DNA from: Bombilactobacillus bombi
GTDB taxonomy: Bacteria; Bacillota; Bacilli; Lactobacillales; Lactobacillaceae
Assembly (NCBI RefSeq): GCF_003522965.1
Contig: NZ_CP031513.1
Location: 62,001 to 126,000 of the forward strand
Direction: 5' to 3'
Length of the DNA: 64,000 bases
Made by a program: the position numbers and the translations under genes. The notes beneath the pieces are model-generated. The model was not told the origin of the DNA. It saw only the letters and a program-made list of their open reading frames with translations, and did not search any database. Positions 48,701 to 60,149 of this stretch are shown here, in pieces (the first letter of the stretch is position 1; each line of letters begins with the position of its first letter).

Positions 48701-49371
48701 ATGATGACTTATGGGCTGCCGTTAAAGAAGCCAACATGGCTTCTGATGCAAAGACCATCCTATATGATGGCCGTACTGGTGAACCCTTCCATAATCGTGT
48801 AGCTGTTGGTGTTATGTATTATATGAAATTAGCTCATATGGTGGATGACAAAATCCATGCTCGTTCTATTGGACCTTACTCTTTAGTTACTCAACAACCA
48901 CTTGGTGGTAAAGCTCAATTCGGTGGTCAGCGTTTTGGTGAAATGGAAGTTTGGGCTTTGGAAGCTTACGGGGCAGCTTATACCTTACAAGAAATTTTAA
49001 CGTATAAGTCAGATGATGTTACTGGGCGTGTTAATACCTATGAAGCAATTGTCAAAGGTCAAACCATCCCTAAACCAGGTGTTCCAGAATCATTTAGAGT
49101 TTTGATCAAGGAATTAGAATCATTAGGTTTAGATATGAAGATTCTAGATCATGAACATCATGAATTAGAATTACGCGATATGGATGAAGATGCTACTAGT
49201 AACAGCGTTGATGCCTTATCACGTTTAGCTGAACAACAAGAACAAAAACGTGCACAAGAACAAGCTCAAGTAGAAGAAAAGAAGAAGCAAGAACAGCAAC
49301 CTAATTTAGACAGTTTAATGGATAAAATTAATAGTCTGAGTTCAGATAATAATGATGATAGCAACAATTAA
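45703..49371 (+). CDS. rpoB: DNA-directed RNA polymerase beta subunit
   Basis: The 1222-residue beta subunit forms one side of the catalytic cleft. Visible marks include RSPGVYYT, the rifampicin region [21 protein letters not shown], the downstream [16 protein letters not shown] and [12 protein letters not shown]. The rifampicin region looks like a sensitive type. TTG 45703 is preferred to GTG 45694 since the AAAGGG motif is eight to nine bases before the TTG and none before the GTG. The C-terminus has a Gln-, Glu- and Lys-rich tail. rpoC follows after 14 bases. Confidence 0.98.
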   Translation: MTEEKVRFHNVNYGKHRTRRSYARIKEVLPLPNLIDIQTNSYNWFLDEGLKEMFQDIMPIDDFAGTLSLDYVDYKLLKPKYTVNEARNHDANYSAPLHVTLRLTNHETGEIKTQDVFFGDFPLMTEQGTFIINGAERVIVSQLVRSPGVYYTAEADKNGRMIYGTTVIPNRGAWLEFDNDAKNIVYVRIDRTRKLPITELVRALGFGTDSEILDIFGNNSDFLNLTLEKDVHKDPSDSRVAESLKDIYERLRPGEPKTAESSRSLLYARFFDPKRYDTASVGRYKVNKKLNLKTRLQGLTLAETLADPDTGEIILKKDTKLDREALNKLSPYLKNPDFKAVTFQPSDEGILGDPVKLQIIKVYSLADEDKIVNVIGNDNIDEKVKHITPADILAEINYFFNLQEGIGSVDDIDHLGNRRIRSVGELLQNQFRLGLSRMERVVRERMSIQDTATVTPQQLINIRPVVAAIKEFFGSSQLSQFMDQNNPLGELTHKRRLSALGPGGLTRDRAGYAVRDVHYTHYGRMCPIETPEGPNIGLINNLATYGVVNKYGFIETPYRRVSWDTHKVTDKIDYLTADEEDNYVVAQANTPLNDDGSFAVERILARHQDDNIETTADKIDYMDVSPKQVVSVATACIPFLENDDSNRALMGANMQRQAVPLVKPHSPLVGTSMEYVAAHDSGTALLAHDAGIVNYVDARTIKIQRDDGTMDIYDLMKFRRSNAGKCYNQRPIVEKGNHVDKGEIIADGPAMQEGELALGQNPLIAFMTWNMYNYEDAIVLSERLVRDDVYTSIHIEEYESEARDTKLGPEEITREIPNVGEDALKDLDESGIVRIGAEVRDGDILVGKVTPKGVTELSAEERLLHAIFGEKAREVRDTSLRVPHGGGGIIQDVKIFTREAGDELSPGVNTMVRVYIAQKRKIQVGDKMAGRHGNKGTVSIVVPEEDMPYMPDGTPIDILLNPMGVPSRMNIGQVLELHLGMAARTLGIHIASPVFDGATDDDLWAAVKEANMASDAKTILYDGRTGEPFHNRVAVGVMYYMKLAHMVDDKIHARSIGPYSLVTQQPLGGKAQFGGQRFGEMEVWALEAYGAAYTLQEILTYKSDDVTGRVNTYEAIVKGQTIPKPGVPESFRVLIKELESLGLDMKILDHEHHELELRDMDEDATSNSVDALSRLAEQQEQKRAQEQAQVEEKKKQEQQPNLDSLMDKINSLSSDNNDDSNN

Positions 49372-49385
49372 GAGGAGGTTGCCAA

Positions 49386-52300
49386 TTGATAGACGTCAAT
49401 AAGTTTGAAAGTATGCAAATTGGACTGGCATCGCCAGATAAAATTCGCAGCTGGTCTTATGGTGAAGTCAAAAAGCCCGAAACGATTAACTATCGAACCT
49501 TAAAACCAGAACGGGATGGACTTTTCGATGAGCGTATCTTTGGTCCGACTAAGGATTGGGAATGCGCTTGTGGTAAATACAAACGAATTCGCTATAAAGG
49601 TATTGTTTGTGATCGTTGTGGAGTTGAAGTTACCAAGTCCAAAGTACGCCGTGAGCGTATGGGACATATCGAATTAGCTGCACCTGTAACTCATATCTGG
49701 TACTTTAAGGGAATCCCTAGTCGTATGGGCTTAGTCTTAGACATGAGTCCAAGAGCTTTAGAAGAAATTATTTATTTTGCAGCCTATGTAGTTATTAAAG
49801 CTGGAAATACTGACTTAGAAAATAAGCAGTTATTAACAGAAACAGAATATCGGCAAAAACGTCAAGAATATGGTAATGCTTTTATTGCTAAAATGGGTGC
49901 TGAAGGTATCAAAGAATTACTCCAAGCTGTTGATTTAAATAAAGAAGTTGAACATTTAAAAGAAGTTTTAAAATCAGCAACTGGTCAAAAGCGGACGCGA
50001 GCAATTAGACGATTAGATATTTTAAATGCTTTTAAAAAGTCAGGTAACCGCCCTGAATGGATGGTTATGGACTGTATCCCAATTATTCCACCAGACTTAC
50101 GGCCAATGGTTCAGTTGGAAGGTGGACGTTTTGCCACTTCTGACTTAAATGACTTATATCGCCGTGTTATTAATCGTAATAACCGGTTGAAACGATTATT
50201 AGATTTGAATGCACCTAATATCATTGTGCAAAATGAAAAACGGATGTTACAAGAAGCAGTTGATGCTTTGATTGATAACGGTCGTCGTGGACGTCCGGTA
50301 ACGGGTCCTGGTAATCGTCCTTTGAAATCTCTGTCACATATGCTGAAAGGTAAACAAGGACGTTTCCGTCAGAATTTGTTGGGTAAACGTGTTGATTATT
50401 CTGGCCGTTCTGTTATTGATGTGGGACCAACGTTGAAGTTTTATCAATGTGGTTTGCCCCGGGAAATGGCACTGGAATTATTTAAGCCATTTGTTATGCA
50501 TGAATTAGTGAAACGGGAATTAGCTTCTAATATTAAAAATGCTAAGCGAAAAATTGAGCGTCAAGATGATGCTGTTTGGGATGTATTAGAGGATGTCATT
50601 AAAGAGCGCCCAGTTCTTTTAAACCGGGCACCAACGTTGCACCGTTTGGGTATTCAAGCTTTTGAACCTGTATTAGTTGATGGGAAATCTATTCGATTAC
50701 ATCCTTTAGCTTGTGAAGCTTACAATGCTGACTTTGATGGTGATCAGATGGCTGTCCATGTACCGTTATCTGATGAGGCACAAGCAGAAGCAAGAATGTT
50801 AATGTTAGCTGCGCATCATATCTTAGCTCCTAAAGATGGTAAACCAATTGTTACACCATCGCAGGACGTTGTTTTAGGTAATTATTATTTAACCTTAGAA
50901 GAACGTGGTCGTGAAGGCGAAGGTATGATTTTTAAAGATATGAACGAAGTTGAAATGGCCTTTCAAAATGGTGATGTCCATTGGCATACTAGAATTGGTT
51001 TGGCTACTGACTCCTTAAAGGATTTTGACTTTAAAGATACTGATCGCCATCGCATTATGTTGACTAGTGTTGGTAAAGTGATTTTTAATCGGATTTTACC
51101 GCAAGGGATGCCGTTTTTAAATGAACCAACACAAGAGAATTTAATTAATGGTGTGCCAGAAAAGTATTTCTTAAATGAAGGTGAAGATATTCATCAACGT
51201 TTACAAGATATGCCTTTAAATGATCCTTTTAAAAAGGGTTATCTTAGTGATATCATTGCCCAAGTCTTTAAGGTTTATAAAGTTCAACGTACATCTGAAT
51301 TGTTAGATGACATGAAGGAATTAGGCTATACTGCATGTACCTTGTCTGGATTGACTGTTGGTGTTGCTGATGTTCCACAATTAGATGATAAACAATCAAT
51401 TGTTGATGCTGCCCACAAACAAGTAGCTACTGTTTCTAAACAGTTCCGTCGTGGTTTAATCACTGATGAAGAGCGACATAATCGTGTTGTCAGCATTTGG
51501 AATGATGCTAAAGATGAAATTCAGCAACAGTTGGTTGACAGTTTTGATCCTAAAAATCCTATTTCAATGATGTCTGATTCTGGAGCTCGTGGTAATATTT
51601 CTAACTTTACTCAGTTAGCTGGGATGCGGGGCTTAATGGCTGCTCCTAACGGCGGAATGATGGAAGTTCCAGTTACATCTAACTTCCGTGAAGGTCTCTC
51701 GGTTTTGGAAATGTTCATGTCAACTCACGGTGCCCGTAAAGGTATGACAGATACGGCTTTGAAGACAGCGAACTCAGGTTATTTGACAAGACGTTTAGTT
51801 GATGTTGCCCAAGACGTGATTGTTCGTGAAGAAGATTGTGGTACTGATCGGGGAATCGAAGTTTCAGCTATTAGTGATGGTAACGAAATTATTGAACCAC
51901 TATATGATCGTTTAGTTGGCCGTTATACACAAAAAGCGGTATTTGATCCTCAAACTCATGCAGTTATGATTGATAAAAATGCCATGATTGATGAAGATAT
52001 GGCACAAAAAATTATTGATGCTGGTGTCACTACAGTGACAATTAGAAGTGCTTTTACCTGCAATACGCGCCACGGCGTTTGTCAAAAATGTTACGGTCGT
52101 AATTTGGCAACAGGTGAAGAAGTTGAAGTTGGAGAAGCAGTCGGTGTTGTAGCTGCACAATCGATTGGTGAACCGGGTACCCAGTTAACTATGCGTAACT
52201 TCCATACTGGTGGTGTTGCTGGTGGCGAAGATATTACTCAAGGACTTCCTCGTGTCGAAGAAATTTTTGAAGCTCGTAATCCAAAAGGTTTAGCTACAAT

Positions 52301-53045
52301 TTCTGAAGTTGATGGTACTATAACAGCAATTGATGAAAACCCTGCTGAGCATTCTCGTGAAATTACTGTTGAAGGTAAAACTGATACTAGAACCTATAGT
52401 GTGCCTTATACTGCTAGTGTGGCAGTTTCTGAAGGTGACGAAATTGCTCGTGGTGGTAAATTAACTGCTGGGTCTGTTGATCCCAAGCAATTAATTAAAG
52501 TTACTAATGTACAAACAACGGAAAACTATCTTCTATCTGAAGTTCAAAAAGTATATCGCATGCAAGGTGTTGATATCAGCGATAAGCATATTGAAGTAAT
52601 GGTTCGCAAGATGTTGCGTAAGATTAGAATTTTAGATCCTGGCGATACTGAAATTTTACCGGGTTCATTGGTTGATATTGGACAATTTACAGATGATAAT
52701 AAAGAAGCCTTAGTAAGTGGAAAGTTACCCGCTACTGGTTCTCCAGTATTGTTAGGTATTACCAAAGCTTCATTGGAAACTAACAGTTTCTTATCAGCTG
52801 CTTCCTTCCAAGAAACCACCCGTGTCTTAACTGATGCTTCAATTCGTGGAAAGAGCGATCCATTAGTTGGACTTAAAGAAAATGTGATGATTGGAAAGAT
52901 TATTCCTGCTGGAACAGGGATGGCAAAATATCGTCATATGGAACCTGAAAAAGTTGGTCCTAGTGTTCAAAAAGAAACAGATAATCAAATAAGCATTGCT
53001 GATGTTGAAGAAAAGCTAAAAGCTTACCAAGAAAAGCAACGTTAA
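49386..53045 (+). CDS. rpoC: DNA-directed RNA polymerase beta' subunit
   Basis: The 1219-residue subunit holds the active-site magnesium in [13 protein letters not shown] near residue 450. The N-terminal zinc site CACGKYK...CDRCGVEV is near 60 and a second Cys group is [13 protein letters not shown] near 890. The bridge helix and trigger loop region runs through RNFHTGG. The start is TTG at 49386, set by GAGGAGG at 49372-49378. It ends the rpoBC operon at a strong terminator. Confidence 0.98.
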   Translation: MIDVNKFESMQIGLASPDKIRSWSYGEVKKPETINYRTLKPERDGLFDERIFGPTKDWECACGKYKRIRYKGIVCDRCGVEVTKSKVRRERMGHIELAAPVTHIWYFKGIPSRMGLVLDMSPRALEEIIYFAAYVVIKAGNTDLENKQLLTETEYRQKRQEYGNAFIAKMGAEGIKELLQAVDLNKEVEHLKEVLKSATGQKRTRAIRRLDILNAFKKSGNRPEWMVMDCIPIIPPDLRPMVQLEGGRFATSDLNDLYRRVINRNNRLKRLLDLNAPNIIVQNEKRMLQEAVDALIDNGRRGRPVTGPGNRPLKSLSHMLKGKQGRFRQNLLGKRVDYSGRSVIDVGPTLKFYQCGLPREMALELFKPFVMHELVKRELASNIKNAKRKIERQDDAVWDVLEDVIKERPVLLNRAPTLHRLGIQAFEPVLVDGKSIRLHPLACEAYNADFDGDQMAVHVPLSDEAQAEARMLMLAAHHILAPKDGKPIVTPSQDVVLGNYYLTLEERGREGEGMIFKDMNEVEMAFQNGDVHWHTRIGLATDSLKDFDFKDTDRHRIMLTSVGKVIFNRILPQGMPFLNEPTQENLINGVPEKYFLNEGEDIHQRLQDMPLNDPFKKGYLSDIIAQVFKVYKVQRTSELLDDMKELGYTACTLSGLTVGVADVPQLDDKQSIVDAAHKQVATVSKQFRRGLITDEERHNRVVSIWNDAKDEIQQQLVDSFDPKNPISMMSDSGARGNISNFTQLAGMRGLMAAPNGGMMEVPVTSNFREGLSVLEMFMSTHGARKGMTDTALKTANSGYLTRRLVDVAQDVIVREEDCGTDRGIEVSAISDGNEIIEPLYDRLVGRYTQKAVFDPQTHAVMIDKNAMIDEDMAQKIIDAGVTTVTIRSAFTCNTRHGVCQKCYGRNLATGEEVEVGEAVGVVAAQSIGEPGTQLTMRNFHTGGVAGGEDITQGLPRVEEIFEARNPKGLATISEVDGTITAIDENPAEHSREITVEGKTDTRTYSVPYTASVAVSEGDEIARGGKLTAGSVDPKQLIKVTNVQTTENYLLSEVQKVYRMQGVDISDKHIEVMVRKMLRKIRILDPGDTEILPGSLVDIGQFTDDNKEALVSGKLPATGSPVLLGITKASLETNSFLSAASFQETTRVLTDASIRGKSDPLVGLKENVMIGKIIPAGTGMAKYRHMEPEKVGPSVQKETDNQISIADVEEKLKAYQEKQR

Positions 53046-53052
53046 TGAGTCT

Positions 53053-53092
53053 AAAAAGCCTATCTACCTCAAAAGGTGGATAGGCTTTTTTT
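53053..53092. terminator. bidirectional terminator between rpoC and the PVA-like gene
   Basis: AAAAAGCCTATCTACCT pairs with AGGTGGATAGGCTTTTT, 17 pairs with one wobble, around a CAAA loop and with T- and A-runs on either side. Confidence 0.9.
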
Positions 53093-54101
53093 ATTCATTA
53101 ACTTTAAAAGTATGACTAATAGGTTGAGTGATTTTCTCGGTTATATTTTCTGATAAAGAAAATTTAGTCATTGTGGGACAATCTTCTGGTTGTATATAAA
53201 TAGTTCGCTGGTCCACATCATAACCAGACCAATATCCTGTGTAATCACAAGTTTCACTATGATCATTGACATGTTCAATTCCTTGTGGAATCATAACAGA
53301 TTTAAAAACATTATATAATTGTGTAATTCCTTGTTGACGCTCAAAAGGAGCCAAAAATTTAGAAAGAAAAGTACTCCGAATGAATCTGGAAGGAGCAGTA
53401 TAATCACCAGGTAAGCCTAATAAACCGGAACCACTTTCAATTTGTTTAATATCTAAATTAGCAGTTAATTGATGATGGCCGCGATTATGATTAGTTAAAT
53501 ATAAATAGTTACGCAAATTATCTAAATGCCAAGAATATTGAGGACTATTGGTCATTACACCAATACTATCATAGATTTTGAAAGCACCTTTATCTACGGG
53601 CTCTAAAACAATGCTATTGCCAAAATTATCACTAAAAGTATAATGCATGGGAATTGGAGTGGGAATACCAGTATCGGCATGATCCCAATCGGGATAATTA
53701 GTTTTAATTTGACCAAAATTAGAAAAAGCTTTTTTTATTTCGGCAATGCTGCCAAAGTTACTTAAAACGTAGGCAATCACTTCTTCACCAATAATAGGTT
53801 TTAAAGAACGCTTTTTTAAATCTTCTAATGTTGTCCAAGACGCTTCTTCTAAATACTGCGCATCACCAACAATCCCAGCACTATTAATGCCATCATTAAA
53901 AAATAAAGAATTATTAACGTTAATTCCCGCAAAAGCAAACTTGGTTTGCCAAGACTGATGTAGTCCTTTTAACTTATAACCCTTGGGATAAGCGGTAATC
54001 TTACTATCGACACTAGCTTTGAACGGATCGAAAGTAAAATCCATAGTACGTCCCCAAAAGACATCTTGATTAGTAGCTTGAATTGAAATACTTGTGCACA
54101 T
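53091..54101 (-). CDS. choloylglycine hydrolase family protein, penicillin V acylase-like
   Basis: This 336-residue Ntn hydrolase uses Cys2 as nucleophile after loss of the first Met. It has GRTMDF with the conserved Arg and Asp near residue 18-21, VMTNSP with the oxyanion Asn and SRFIR with the later Arg. The GRTMDF opening, HYTFSDNFGNSIVLEP and GLLGLPGDYTAPSRF match penicillin V acylase closely; bile-salt hydrolases of lactobacilli usually show GRNLD or GRNYD. It may cleave acyl homoserine lactones, bile salts or other amides. No signal peptide is seen. It is monocistronic, flanked by terminators and starts after AGGAGG. Confidence 0.88.
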   Translation of the reverse strand: MCTSISIQATNQDVFWGRTMDFTFDPFKASVDSKITAYPKGYKLKGLHQSWQTKFAFAGINVNNSLFFNDGINSAGIVGDAQYLEEASWTTLEDLKKRSLKPIIGEEVIAYVLSNFGSIAEIKKAFSNFGQIKTNYPDWDHADTGIPTPIPMHYTFSDNFGNSIVLEPVDKGAFKIYDSIGVMTNSPQYSWHLDNLRNYLYLTNHNRGHHQLTANLDIKQIESGSGLLGLPGDYTAPSRFIRSTFLSKFLAPFERQQGITQLYNVFKSVMIPQGIEHVNDHSETCDYTGYWSGYDVDQRTIYIQPEDCPTMTKFSLSENITEKITQPISHTFKVNE

Positions 54102-54221
54102 AATGTAACCTCCTATTGCTAATTATCTGCATTGTATCATAAAATAATTTTCAATTTTAAGCGTGTAATTTTATTTTTGTTAAAATGAGCTTATAATATA
54201 AGACAATTAGGAGGAATGACA

Positions 54222-54758
54222 ATGAGTAATCAAGAAGAAACGGCAATTTTTGCAGGTGGTTGTTTTTGGTGTATGGTAAAGCCATTTGATACACTTGCAG
54301 GCATTAAAAAAGTTATTTCCGGTTATACTGGCGGCTTTGTTCCTAATCCCACTTATGAACAGGTATCACGTCATGAAACTGGACATACAGAAGCGGTTAA
54401 AATAATTTTTGATCCAGAAATTATTTCTTATAAACAATTAGTAGAAATTTATTGGCAGCAAACAGATCCTACTGATGCTATGGGACAATTTCAAGATCGT
54501 GGTGATAATTATCGACCAGTTATTTTTGTTAAAGATGATACTCAACGTCAAATTGCTGAAGCTTCTAAACAAGAATTAGAAAATAGTGGTCGCTTTTCAG
54601 ATCCAATCGTGACACAAATTGAAGCTGCCCAACCATTTTATCCTGCAGAAGAAGAACATCAACAATTTTATCGTAAAGATCCACATCGGATGCAACTAGA
54701 AGAAGCTGGCGGCCGGCAAGACTTTATTGCAACTCATTGGCAAAATCCTAAGCAATAA
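54222..54758 (+). CDS. msrA: peptide methionine (S)-S-oxide reductase
   Basis: MsrA repairs oxidised methionine in proteins. The 178-residue product has the catalytic motif GGCFWCM near residue 11, GYTGG and QDRGDNYRP, all standard. TTAGGAGGA is next to an upstream ATG at 54216 but six to seven bases from the ATG at 54222, which is therefore preferred. The 3' end overlaps by 25 bases with the converging prepilin peptidase gene; no terminator lies between them. Confidence 0.95.
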   Translation: MSNQEETAIFAGGCFWCMVKPFDTLAGIKKVISGYTGGFVPNPTYEQVSRHETGHTEAVKIIFDPEIISYKQLVEIYWQQTDPTDAMGQFQDRGDNYRPVIFVKDDTQRQIAEASKQELENSGRFSDPIVTQIEAAQPFYPAEEEHQQFYRKDPHRMQLEEAGGRQDFIATHWQNPKQ

Positions 54759-55432
54759 GCTCCCAAACGGATTAACAATGCTAGCAATAAAAAGGGGACA
54801 AATGCAACTGCAGTTAATTTATGATTGTTGAACTGATAGATAGCGTAATAAATCATAATAAAAATAGTTGCCAGTAACACTATTTCTAATGTCGGATTAA
54901 TTCCTAATACTAAGGCAAGCAAGAGCATAACTTCAATATCACCAAAGCCGATTTTGCCGTGCAAAACTATAAATAACAGTATTAAGATAATCGCCCATAC
55001 TAGCCAATATTTCCAAGCAATAAGAGTTAGAGGCTGCCAAATTACAGTGCTAATAATTGTAGGTAATAATATAATTGGCCAAATGTGTAAGAATAAAACA
55101 TCAGTCATTGCAGCAACAGCAACTGTTATTATTAAGAATATTAGAATGTAAGGATTATAAAGATGTTGGAAACTAGCTTCCAAACCCGCGATTAATCCAA
55201 TAATTTCAATAATAAAAATGGTAGGCTGGATTCTGTGCTGACAATAGGCACATTTTCCTTGTAGATATAGATAACTAATAATTGGAATTATCTGATACCA
55301 AGTTAATTGGTGGTAGCAATAATCGCAATGAGAACGCCCCTTCACAAAGGACTCATTAGCAGGTAATCTGAGAGCTATTACGCCACCAAAAGACGCTAAG
55401 CAAATACTTAGTAGAATATTAAATATTAACAA
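54734..55432 (-). CDS. prepilin peptidase (A24 family, ComC-like)
   Basis: The 232-residue membrane protein cuts type IV prepilin-like leaders in DNA uptake (Com) pili. An N-terminal domain has paired CDYC and CAYC, likely a zinc site, and the aspartyl protease part has MTDVLF (first Asp) and GFGDIEVM (G-x-G-D Asp), both kept, within about six or seven membrane helices. The start TTG at 55432 is preferred to 55468 since CAGGGATG lies about eight bases before it and since the family begins with a short LPANES segment. No comG genes lie nearby; its substrates must be elsewhere. Confidence 0.85.
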   Translation of the reverse strand: MLIFNILLSICLASFGGVIALRLPANESFVKGRSHCDYCYHQLTWYQIIPIISYLYLQGKCAYCQHRIQPTIFIIEIIGLIAGLEASFQHLYNPYILIFLIITVAVAAMTDVLFLHIWPIILLPTIISTVIWQPLTLIAWKYWLVWAIILILLFIVLHGKIGFGDIEVMLLLALVLGINPTLEIVLLATIFIMIYYAIYQFNNHKLTAVAFVPFLLLALLIRLGAYCLGFCQ

Positions 55433-55497
55433 ATTATCATCCCTGCTATATAAATACCCGCAAATCAAAAATTATTTTTTATTTGTAATAGATAATA

Positions 55498-55526
55498 TTG
55501 ACAAGCTAGCTTGTTGATGTTAGTCT
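55498..55526 (+). promoter_or_regulatory. promoter of the rpsL-rpsG-fusA operon
   Basis: A perfect TTGACA is 17 bases from TAGTCT, with TG at the extended -10 position. The leader is about 120 bases and contains ACCAC/GTGGT small hairpins (55574-55587) and a second GAACCAC copy at 55608. Confidence 0.65.
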
Positions 55527-55652
55527 ATTAGTTGTGCTTTTTAGAGGTATTTTGCTGCCGTAATGAGCGAAGAACCACATCAGTGGTATTTTTATTTCCC
55601 AAAAAATGAACCACCTGGATGTGTGTACTTAAAATTTAAGGAGGAACTTTGA

Positions 55653-56066
55653 ATGCCAACAATTAATCAATTGGTACGTAAAGGTCGTAAAACAAGAACC
55701 ACAAAGTCGGATTCACCAGCTTTGAACTTTGGCTATAACAGTATGAAAAAAATTACTACTGATAATCCTGCACCACAAAAACGGGGTGTTGCTACTCGTG
55801 TCGGAACTATGACACCAAAAAAGCCAAACTCTGCTTTGCGTAAATACGCTCGTGTTCGTTTATCTAACTTAATCGAAGTTACTGCATATATTCCTGGTAT
55901 TGGACACAACCTTCAGGAACATAGTGTTGTTTTAATTCGTGGTGGTCGTGTAAAAGATTTACCTGGTGTTCGTTATCATATTATTCGTGGCGCTTTAGAT
56001 ACTGCCGGTGTTGATGGTCGGATGCAAGGTCGCTCGAAGTATGGCGCTAAGAAACCTAAAAAATAA
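55653..56066 (+). CDS. rpsL: 30S ribosomal protein S12
   Basis: S12 sits at the decoding centre. The 137-residue product opens [16 protein letters not shown] and includes [13 protein letters not shown] and [24 protein letters not shown]. Residues where streptomycin resistance usually arises look wild type (PKKPNS and RVKDLPG). AAGGAGG precedes the start. First gene of the str operon. Confidence 0.98.
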   Translation: MPTINQLVRKGRKTRTTKSDSPALNFGYNSMKKITTDNPAPQKRGVATRVGTMTPKKPNSALRKYARVRLSNLIEVTAYIPGIGHNLQEHSVVLIRGGRVKDLPGVRYHIIRGALDTAGVDGRMQGRSKYGAKKPKK

Positions 56067-56103
56067 TCTAAAATAATTAAAACAACTCTAGAGGAGGATA
56101 TCC

Positions 56104-56574
56104 ATGCCAAGAAAAGGTAGTGTCACAAAACGTGATGTTTTGCCAGATCCAATTTATAATTCCAAACTTGTTACTCGTTTAATCAATCATTTGATGGTTG
56201 ATGGAAAGCGGGGCAAAGCTTCAACAATTTTATATAATGCTTTTGATATTATTAAAGAAAAAACCGGTAACGATCCAGTAGACGTTTTTGATGAAGCAAT
56301 GAAAAACGTTATGCCTGTCTTAGAGGTTAAAGCTCGTCGGATTGGTGGCTCCAACTATCAAGTGCCAATCGAAGTTCGCCCAGAACGTCGGACAACTTTA
56401 GGTTTACGTTGGATTGTTAGTTATGCTCGTTTACGGGGTGAACATACAATGGATCAACGTCTAGCTGCTGAAATTATGGATGCTGCTAATAATACCGGTG
56501 CTGCCGTTAAAAAGCGTGAAGACACTCATAAGATGGCTGATGCTAACCGTGCTTTTGCACATTATCGGTGGTAA
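56104..56574 (+). CDS. rpsG: 30S ribosomal protein S7
   Basis: S7 starts assembly of the 30S head and contacts tRNA in the E site. The 156-residue product shows [32 protein letters not shown] and the final [26 protein letters not shown] precedes the ATG; it is 37 bases after rpsL. Confidence 0.98.
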   Translation: MPRKGSVTKRDVLPDPIYNSKLVTRLINHLMVDGKRGKASTILYNAFDIIKEKTGNDPVDVFDEAMKNVMPVLEVKARRIGGSNYQVPIEVRPERRTTLGLRWIVSYARLRGEHTMDQRLAAEIMDAANNTGAAVKKREDTHKMADANRAFAHYRW

Positions 56575-56610
56575 TTTAGGGTTGATTATTGAGAGGAGTA
56601 CTATTATCTA

Positions 56611-58704
56611 ATGGCTAATAAACGTGAATTTCCCTTAGAAAAAACACGTAATATCGGAATCATGGCCCATATTGATGCCGGTAAAACAACAACAACTGAA
56701 CGTATTCTTTACTATACTGGTAAAATTCATAAAATTGGTGAAACTCATGATGGAGCTTCCCAAATGGATTGGATGGCTCAAGAACAAGAGCGTGGTATTA
56801 CCATTACATCAGCTGCAACAACAGCTCAATGGAAAGATCATCGAATCAACATTATCGATACTCCAGGACACGTGGACTTTACTATTGAAGTTGAACGTTC
56901 ATTACGTGTTTTAGATGGTGCAATTACTGTCTTAGACGGTCAATCTGGTGTTGAACCTCAAACTGAAAATGTTTGGCGTCAAGCTACAACATATAATGTT
57001 CCTCGTATTGTTTTCGTTAATAAAATGGATAAAATTGGTGCTGACTTTGATTATTCTGTACAGACCATTAAAGATCGTCTAGATGCATTACCATTACCAA
57101 TTCAAATGCCAATTGGTGCTGAAGATGCATTTGAAGGTGTTATTGATTTAATTGAAATGAAAGCCGATTTGTACGACGAAGATGAATTGGGTTCTAAATG
57201 GGATACTGTTGAAGTACCTGAAGAATATAAAGAAGAAGCTGAAAAGCGTCGTGCACAAATGGTTGAAACCTTAGCAGATGTCGATGATAATATCATGGAT
57301 AAATATCTCGAAGGCGAAGAAATTTCTAATGATGAAATTCGGGATGCAATCCGGAAAGCAACAATTGAATTAAAATTATTCCCTGTTTTGGCTGGTTCTG
57401 CCTTTAAGAATAAGGGTGTTCAAATGTTGATGGATGCTGTTGTTTACTATTTACCTTCACCTTTAGATGTTCGTCCATATAATGCTACTGATCCAGAATC
57501 TGGTGAGGAAGTTGAATTAAAAGCTGACGACAATAAGCCATTTGCTGGTTTAGCATTTAAGATTGCTACTGATCCATTTGTTGGTCGTTTAACTTATTTG
57601 CGGGTTTATACCGGAACATTGGAATCAGGTTCTTATGTTTTGAATGCAACTAAAGACAAGCGTGAACGTGTTGGTCGTTTGCTACAAATGCATTCTAACC
57701 ACCGAAAAGAAATTCCAGAAGTATTCTCTGGTGATATTGCAGCTGCAATTGGTCTCAAGAATACAACTACTGGTGACTCTTTAACCGATCCTGATCATCC
57801 TTTGATTTTGGAATCTATGGAAATACCTGATCCAGTTATCCAAGTATCTATTGAACCTAAGTCCAAAGAAGATCGTGATAAGTTAGATGTTGCTTTGCAA
57901 AAGTTAGCTGAAGAAGATCCTACTTTCCAAGCTGAAACTAATCCAGAAACTGGGGAAACTTTGATTGCTGGTATGGGTGAATTGCATTTGGATATCATGG
58001 TTGATCGGATGCGGCGTGAATTCAAGGTTGACGCTCGTGTAGGTGAACCTCAAGTTGCTTATCGGGAAACCTTTACTAAGAAAGCTTCTGCTGAAGGTAA
58101 ATTTGTTCGTCAGTCAGGTGGTAAAGGTCAATACGGTGATGTTTGGATTGAATTTGAACCTAATGAAGAAGGTAAAGGGTTTGAATTCGAAGATGCCATT
58201 GTTGGTGGTGTTGTTCCGCGTGAATATATTCCATCAGTTGAAGCTGGATTAAAAGATGCAATGGCTAATGGTGTTTTAGCAGGTTATCCTTTAATTGATA
58301 TTAAAGCTAAACTTTATGATGGTTCTTATCATGAAGTCGATTCTTCAGAAGCTGCCTTCAAAGTTGCTGCTTCTATGGCTTTGCATAATGCAGTTAAAGA
58401 TGCTGGTGCGGTTATCTTGGAACCAATCATGAAGGTTGAAGTTGTTACTCCGGAAGATTACTTAGGTGATGTTATGGGTCAAGTAACAGCTCGTCGTGGT
58501 CGAATTGAAGGTATGGAAGAACGTGGTAATGCACAGTTAATTAATTCCTTCGTACCGCTTGCTGAAATGTTTGGTTATGCTACTACTTTGCGTTCTGCAA
58601 CGCAAGGACGTGGTACTTTCACAATGACTTTTGATCATTATGAAAAGACACCTAAGAGCGTCCAAGAAGAAATTATTAAGAAAAATGGCGGTAACGCTAA
58701 ATAA
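56611..58704 (+). CDS. fusA: elongation factor G
   Basis: EF-G drives translocation with GTP. The 697-residue product has the P-loop [32 protein letters not shown] and NKMDKIGAD, then domains II-V with GMGELHLDI near 460. The start ATG follows GAGAGGAG. The tuf gene does not follow, as usual in lactobacilli; a strong terminator ends the operon. Confidence 0.98.
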   Translation: MANKREFPLEKTRNIGIMAHIDAGKTTTTERILYYTGKIHKIGETHDGASQMDWMAQEQERGITITSAATTAQWKDHRINIIDTPGHVDFTIEVERSLRVLDGAITVLDGQSGVEPQTENVWRQATTYNVPRIVFVNKMDKIGADFDYSVQTIKDRLDALPLPIQMPIGAEDAFEGVIDLIEMKADLYDEDELGSKWDTVEVPEEYKEEAEKRRAQMVETLADVDDNIMDKYLEGEEISNDEIRDAIRKATIELKLFPVLAGSAFKNKGVQMLMDAVVYYLPSPLDVRPYNATDPESGEEVELKADDNKPFAGLAFKIATDPFVGRLTYLRVYTGTLESGSYVLNATKDKRERVGRLLQMHSNHRKEIPEVFSGDIAAAIGLKNTTTGDSLTDPDHPLILESMEIPDPVIQVSIEPKSKEDRDKLDVALQKLAEEDPTFQAETNPETGETLIAGMGELHLDIMVDRMRREFKVDARVGEPQVAYRETFTKKASAEGKFVRQSGGKGQYGDVWIEFEPNEEGKGFEFEDAIVGGVVPREYIPSVEAGLKDAMANGVLAGYPLIDIKAKLYDGSYHEVDSSEAAFKVAASMALHNAVKDAGAVILEPIMKVEVVTPEDYLGDVMGQVTARRGRIEGMEERGNAQLINSFVPLAEMFGYATTLRSATQGRGTFTMTFDHYEKTPKSVQEEIIKKNGGNAK

Positions 58705-58710
58705 GAAAAG

Positions 58711-58738
58711 CTGGATGTCTTTTGACATCCAGTTTTTT
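58711..58738 (+). terminator. intrinsic terminator of the str operon
   Basis: CTGGATGTC and GACATCCAG form a perfect 9-pair stem with a TTTT loop, followed by six T. Confidence 0.9.
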
Positions 58739-58883
58739 AGTTGAATGATAGTTTACATACAAAATTTACGGTTCATTTTTAAATGCTAAATAAGATAATT
58801 TTTCATTAGCAAGTAATAATAAGTTTCACATCAGTTAATGGGTTCAAAGCATAAATTATTTAACAAAAATATTGCCAAAAGCC

Positions 58884-58912
58884 TTGAAATTAAGAGCTTG
58901 GCCGTGTATTAT
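58884..58912 (+). promoter_or_regulatory. promoter of the S10 ribosomal protein operon
   Basis: TTGAAA and TATTAT are exactly 17 bases apart. The 145 bases between the fusA terminator and this promoter are A+T-rich with no gene that I can see. Confidence 0.65.
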
Positions 58913-58918
58913 TGTAAG

Positions 58919-59078
58919 AGTGCTGAATTTCTAAGGGATAACTTTACCCTCAGAATGAAAGTTATTAACGGCGTTGAAGCGAGAGGTTGCGACACGCCCG
59001 GGCGCTTTGCCACGACAGGACGGTCGGTAATTTTCGCAGAGCCCGTATCTTAAAAAGATGCAAGAAGGAGGGAATTCC
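58919..59078 (+). promoter_or_regulatory. structured leader RNA of the S10 operon
   Basis: The leader is about 160 bases. ATAACTTT and AAAGTTAT (about 58938-58945 and 58958-58965) pair; a GC-rich section follows (GCGAGAGGTTGCGACACGCC and CCACGACAGGACGG), and GTATCTT/AAGATGC pairs just before the AAGGAGGG ribosome binding site. I recognise the GAGAGGTTGCGACACGCCCG stretch as recurring upstream of rpsJ in lactic acid bacteria, but cannot give an Rfam name. In several bacteria L4 binding to such leaders regulates the operon. Confidence 0.6.
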
Positions 59079-59387
59079 ATGGCAAGTCAAAAGATTCGTA
59101 TTCGGCTTAAAGCTTACGAACACCGGATTATTGATCAATCAGCTGACAAGATTGTTGAAACCGCAAAGAGAACTGGGGCAGAAATTTCTGGACCAATTCC
59201 TTTACCAACAGAACGTGCATTATATACAGTGATTAGTTCACCACATAAACATAAAGACGCACGTGAACAATTTGAGATTCGTACGCATAAGCGCTTGATT
59301 GATATCGTTAATCCATCACCAAAGACAGTTGATTCTTTGATGAAGCTTGATCTTCCAAGTGGTGTTGATATCGAAATCAAATTATAA
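59079..59387 (+). CDS. rpsJ: 30S ribosomal protein S10
   Basis: S10 is part of the 30S head and, as NusE, of antitermination complexes. The 102-residue product begins [23 protein letters not shown] 59079 is preferred to an in-frame ATG at 59058, since AAGGAGGG (59065-59072) lies just before it. It heads the S10 operon. Confidence 0.98.
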   Translation: MASQKIRIRLKAYEHRIIDQSADKIVETAKRTGAEISGPIPLPTERALYTVISSPHKHKDAREQFEIRTHKRLIDIVNPSPKTVDSLMKLDLPSGVDIEIKL

Positions 59388-59429
59388 TTTAACTTTTAAT
59401 ATTTAAAATCAATTAATGGAGGTGTACTC

Positions 59430-60131
59430 ATGACCAGAAAAGGAATTCTTGGTAAAAAAGTTGGAATGACTCAGCTGTTCACAGATAAAGGTGAATTAAT
59501 TCCCGTAACTGTTATTCAAGCAACACCTAACGTTGTTATGCAACTTAAAACCAAAGAAAACGATGGTTATGAAGCTGTACAATTAGGCTTTGAAGATCGT
59601 CGCGAAATCTTAACAAACAAGCCTCAACAAGGTCATGCAAAAAAAGCCGACACAACTCCCAAACATTATCTTCGCGAATTTCGTGATGTTAATTTGGAAG
59701 ATTATAAGGTCGGCAGTGAAGTGAAAGTTGATACATTTACAAGTGGCGATGTTGTTGATGTCACAGGTATCACTAAGGGACATGGTTTCCAAGGTAATAT
59801 TAAACGCTTTGGTCAATCTCGTGGTCCTGAAACTCACGGTTCCCGTTATCACCGAATTCCTGGTTCAATGGGTTCAATTATTAACCGGGTATTTAAAGGA
59901 AAAATGTTACCAGGACGTATGGGTGGCGACCAAGTTACTACTCAAAATCTTGTAATTGTTAAAGTTGATACCGAAAACAACTTATTAATGATTCGTGGTA
60001 ATGTTCCAGGTGCTAACAAGACTTTAGTAAAGATTCAAACAACCGTTAAGGGTATCAAAGGTAAGAAGAATATCGGTACTTTAATTTCAGATAACAAAGC
60101 TTCTGAAGAAGCTGAATCTGCAGAAAAATAA
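59430..60131 (+). CDS. rplC: 50S ribosomal protein L3
   Basis: L3 helps start 50S assembly and reaches toward the peptidyl transferase centre. The 233-residue product has [31 protein letters not shown] and GRMGGDQVT. It is about 20 residues longer than usual because of an acidic C-terminal tail ([12 protein letters not shown]), a feature I recall from other lactobacilli. The ATG follows GGAGG. Confidence 0.98.
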   Translation: MTRKGILGKKVGMTQLFTDKGELIPVTVIQATPNVVMQLKTKENDGYEAVQLGFEDRREILTNKPQQGHAKKADTTPKHYLREFRDVNLEDYKVGSEVKVDTFTSGDVVDVTGITKGHGFQGNIKRFGQSRGPETHGSRYHRIPGSMGSIINRVFKGKMLPGRMGGDQVTTQNLVIVKVDTENNLLMIRGNVPGANKTLVKIQTTVKGIKGKKNIGTLISDNKASEEAESAEK

Positions 60132-60149
60132 GAAAGGAGGTAATAATCA

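Noticed and set aside
58838-59053. A 71-codon open frame in the rpsJ leader
   Set aside because: It has no ribosome binding site, crosses the promoter, and its composition follows the structured leader. It resembles no known protein.
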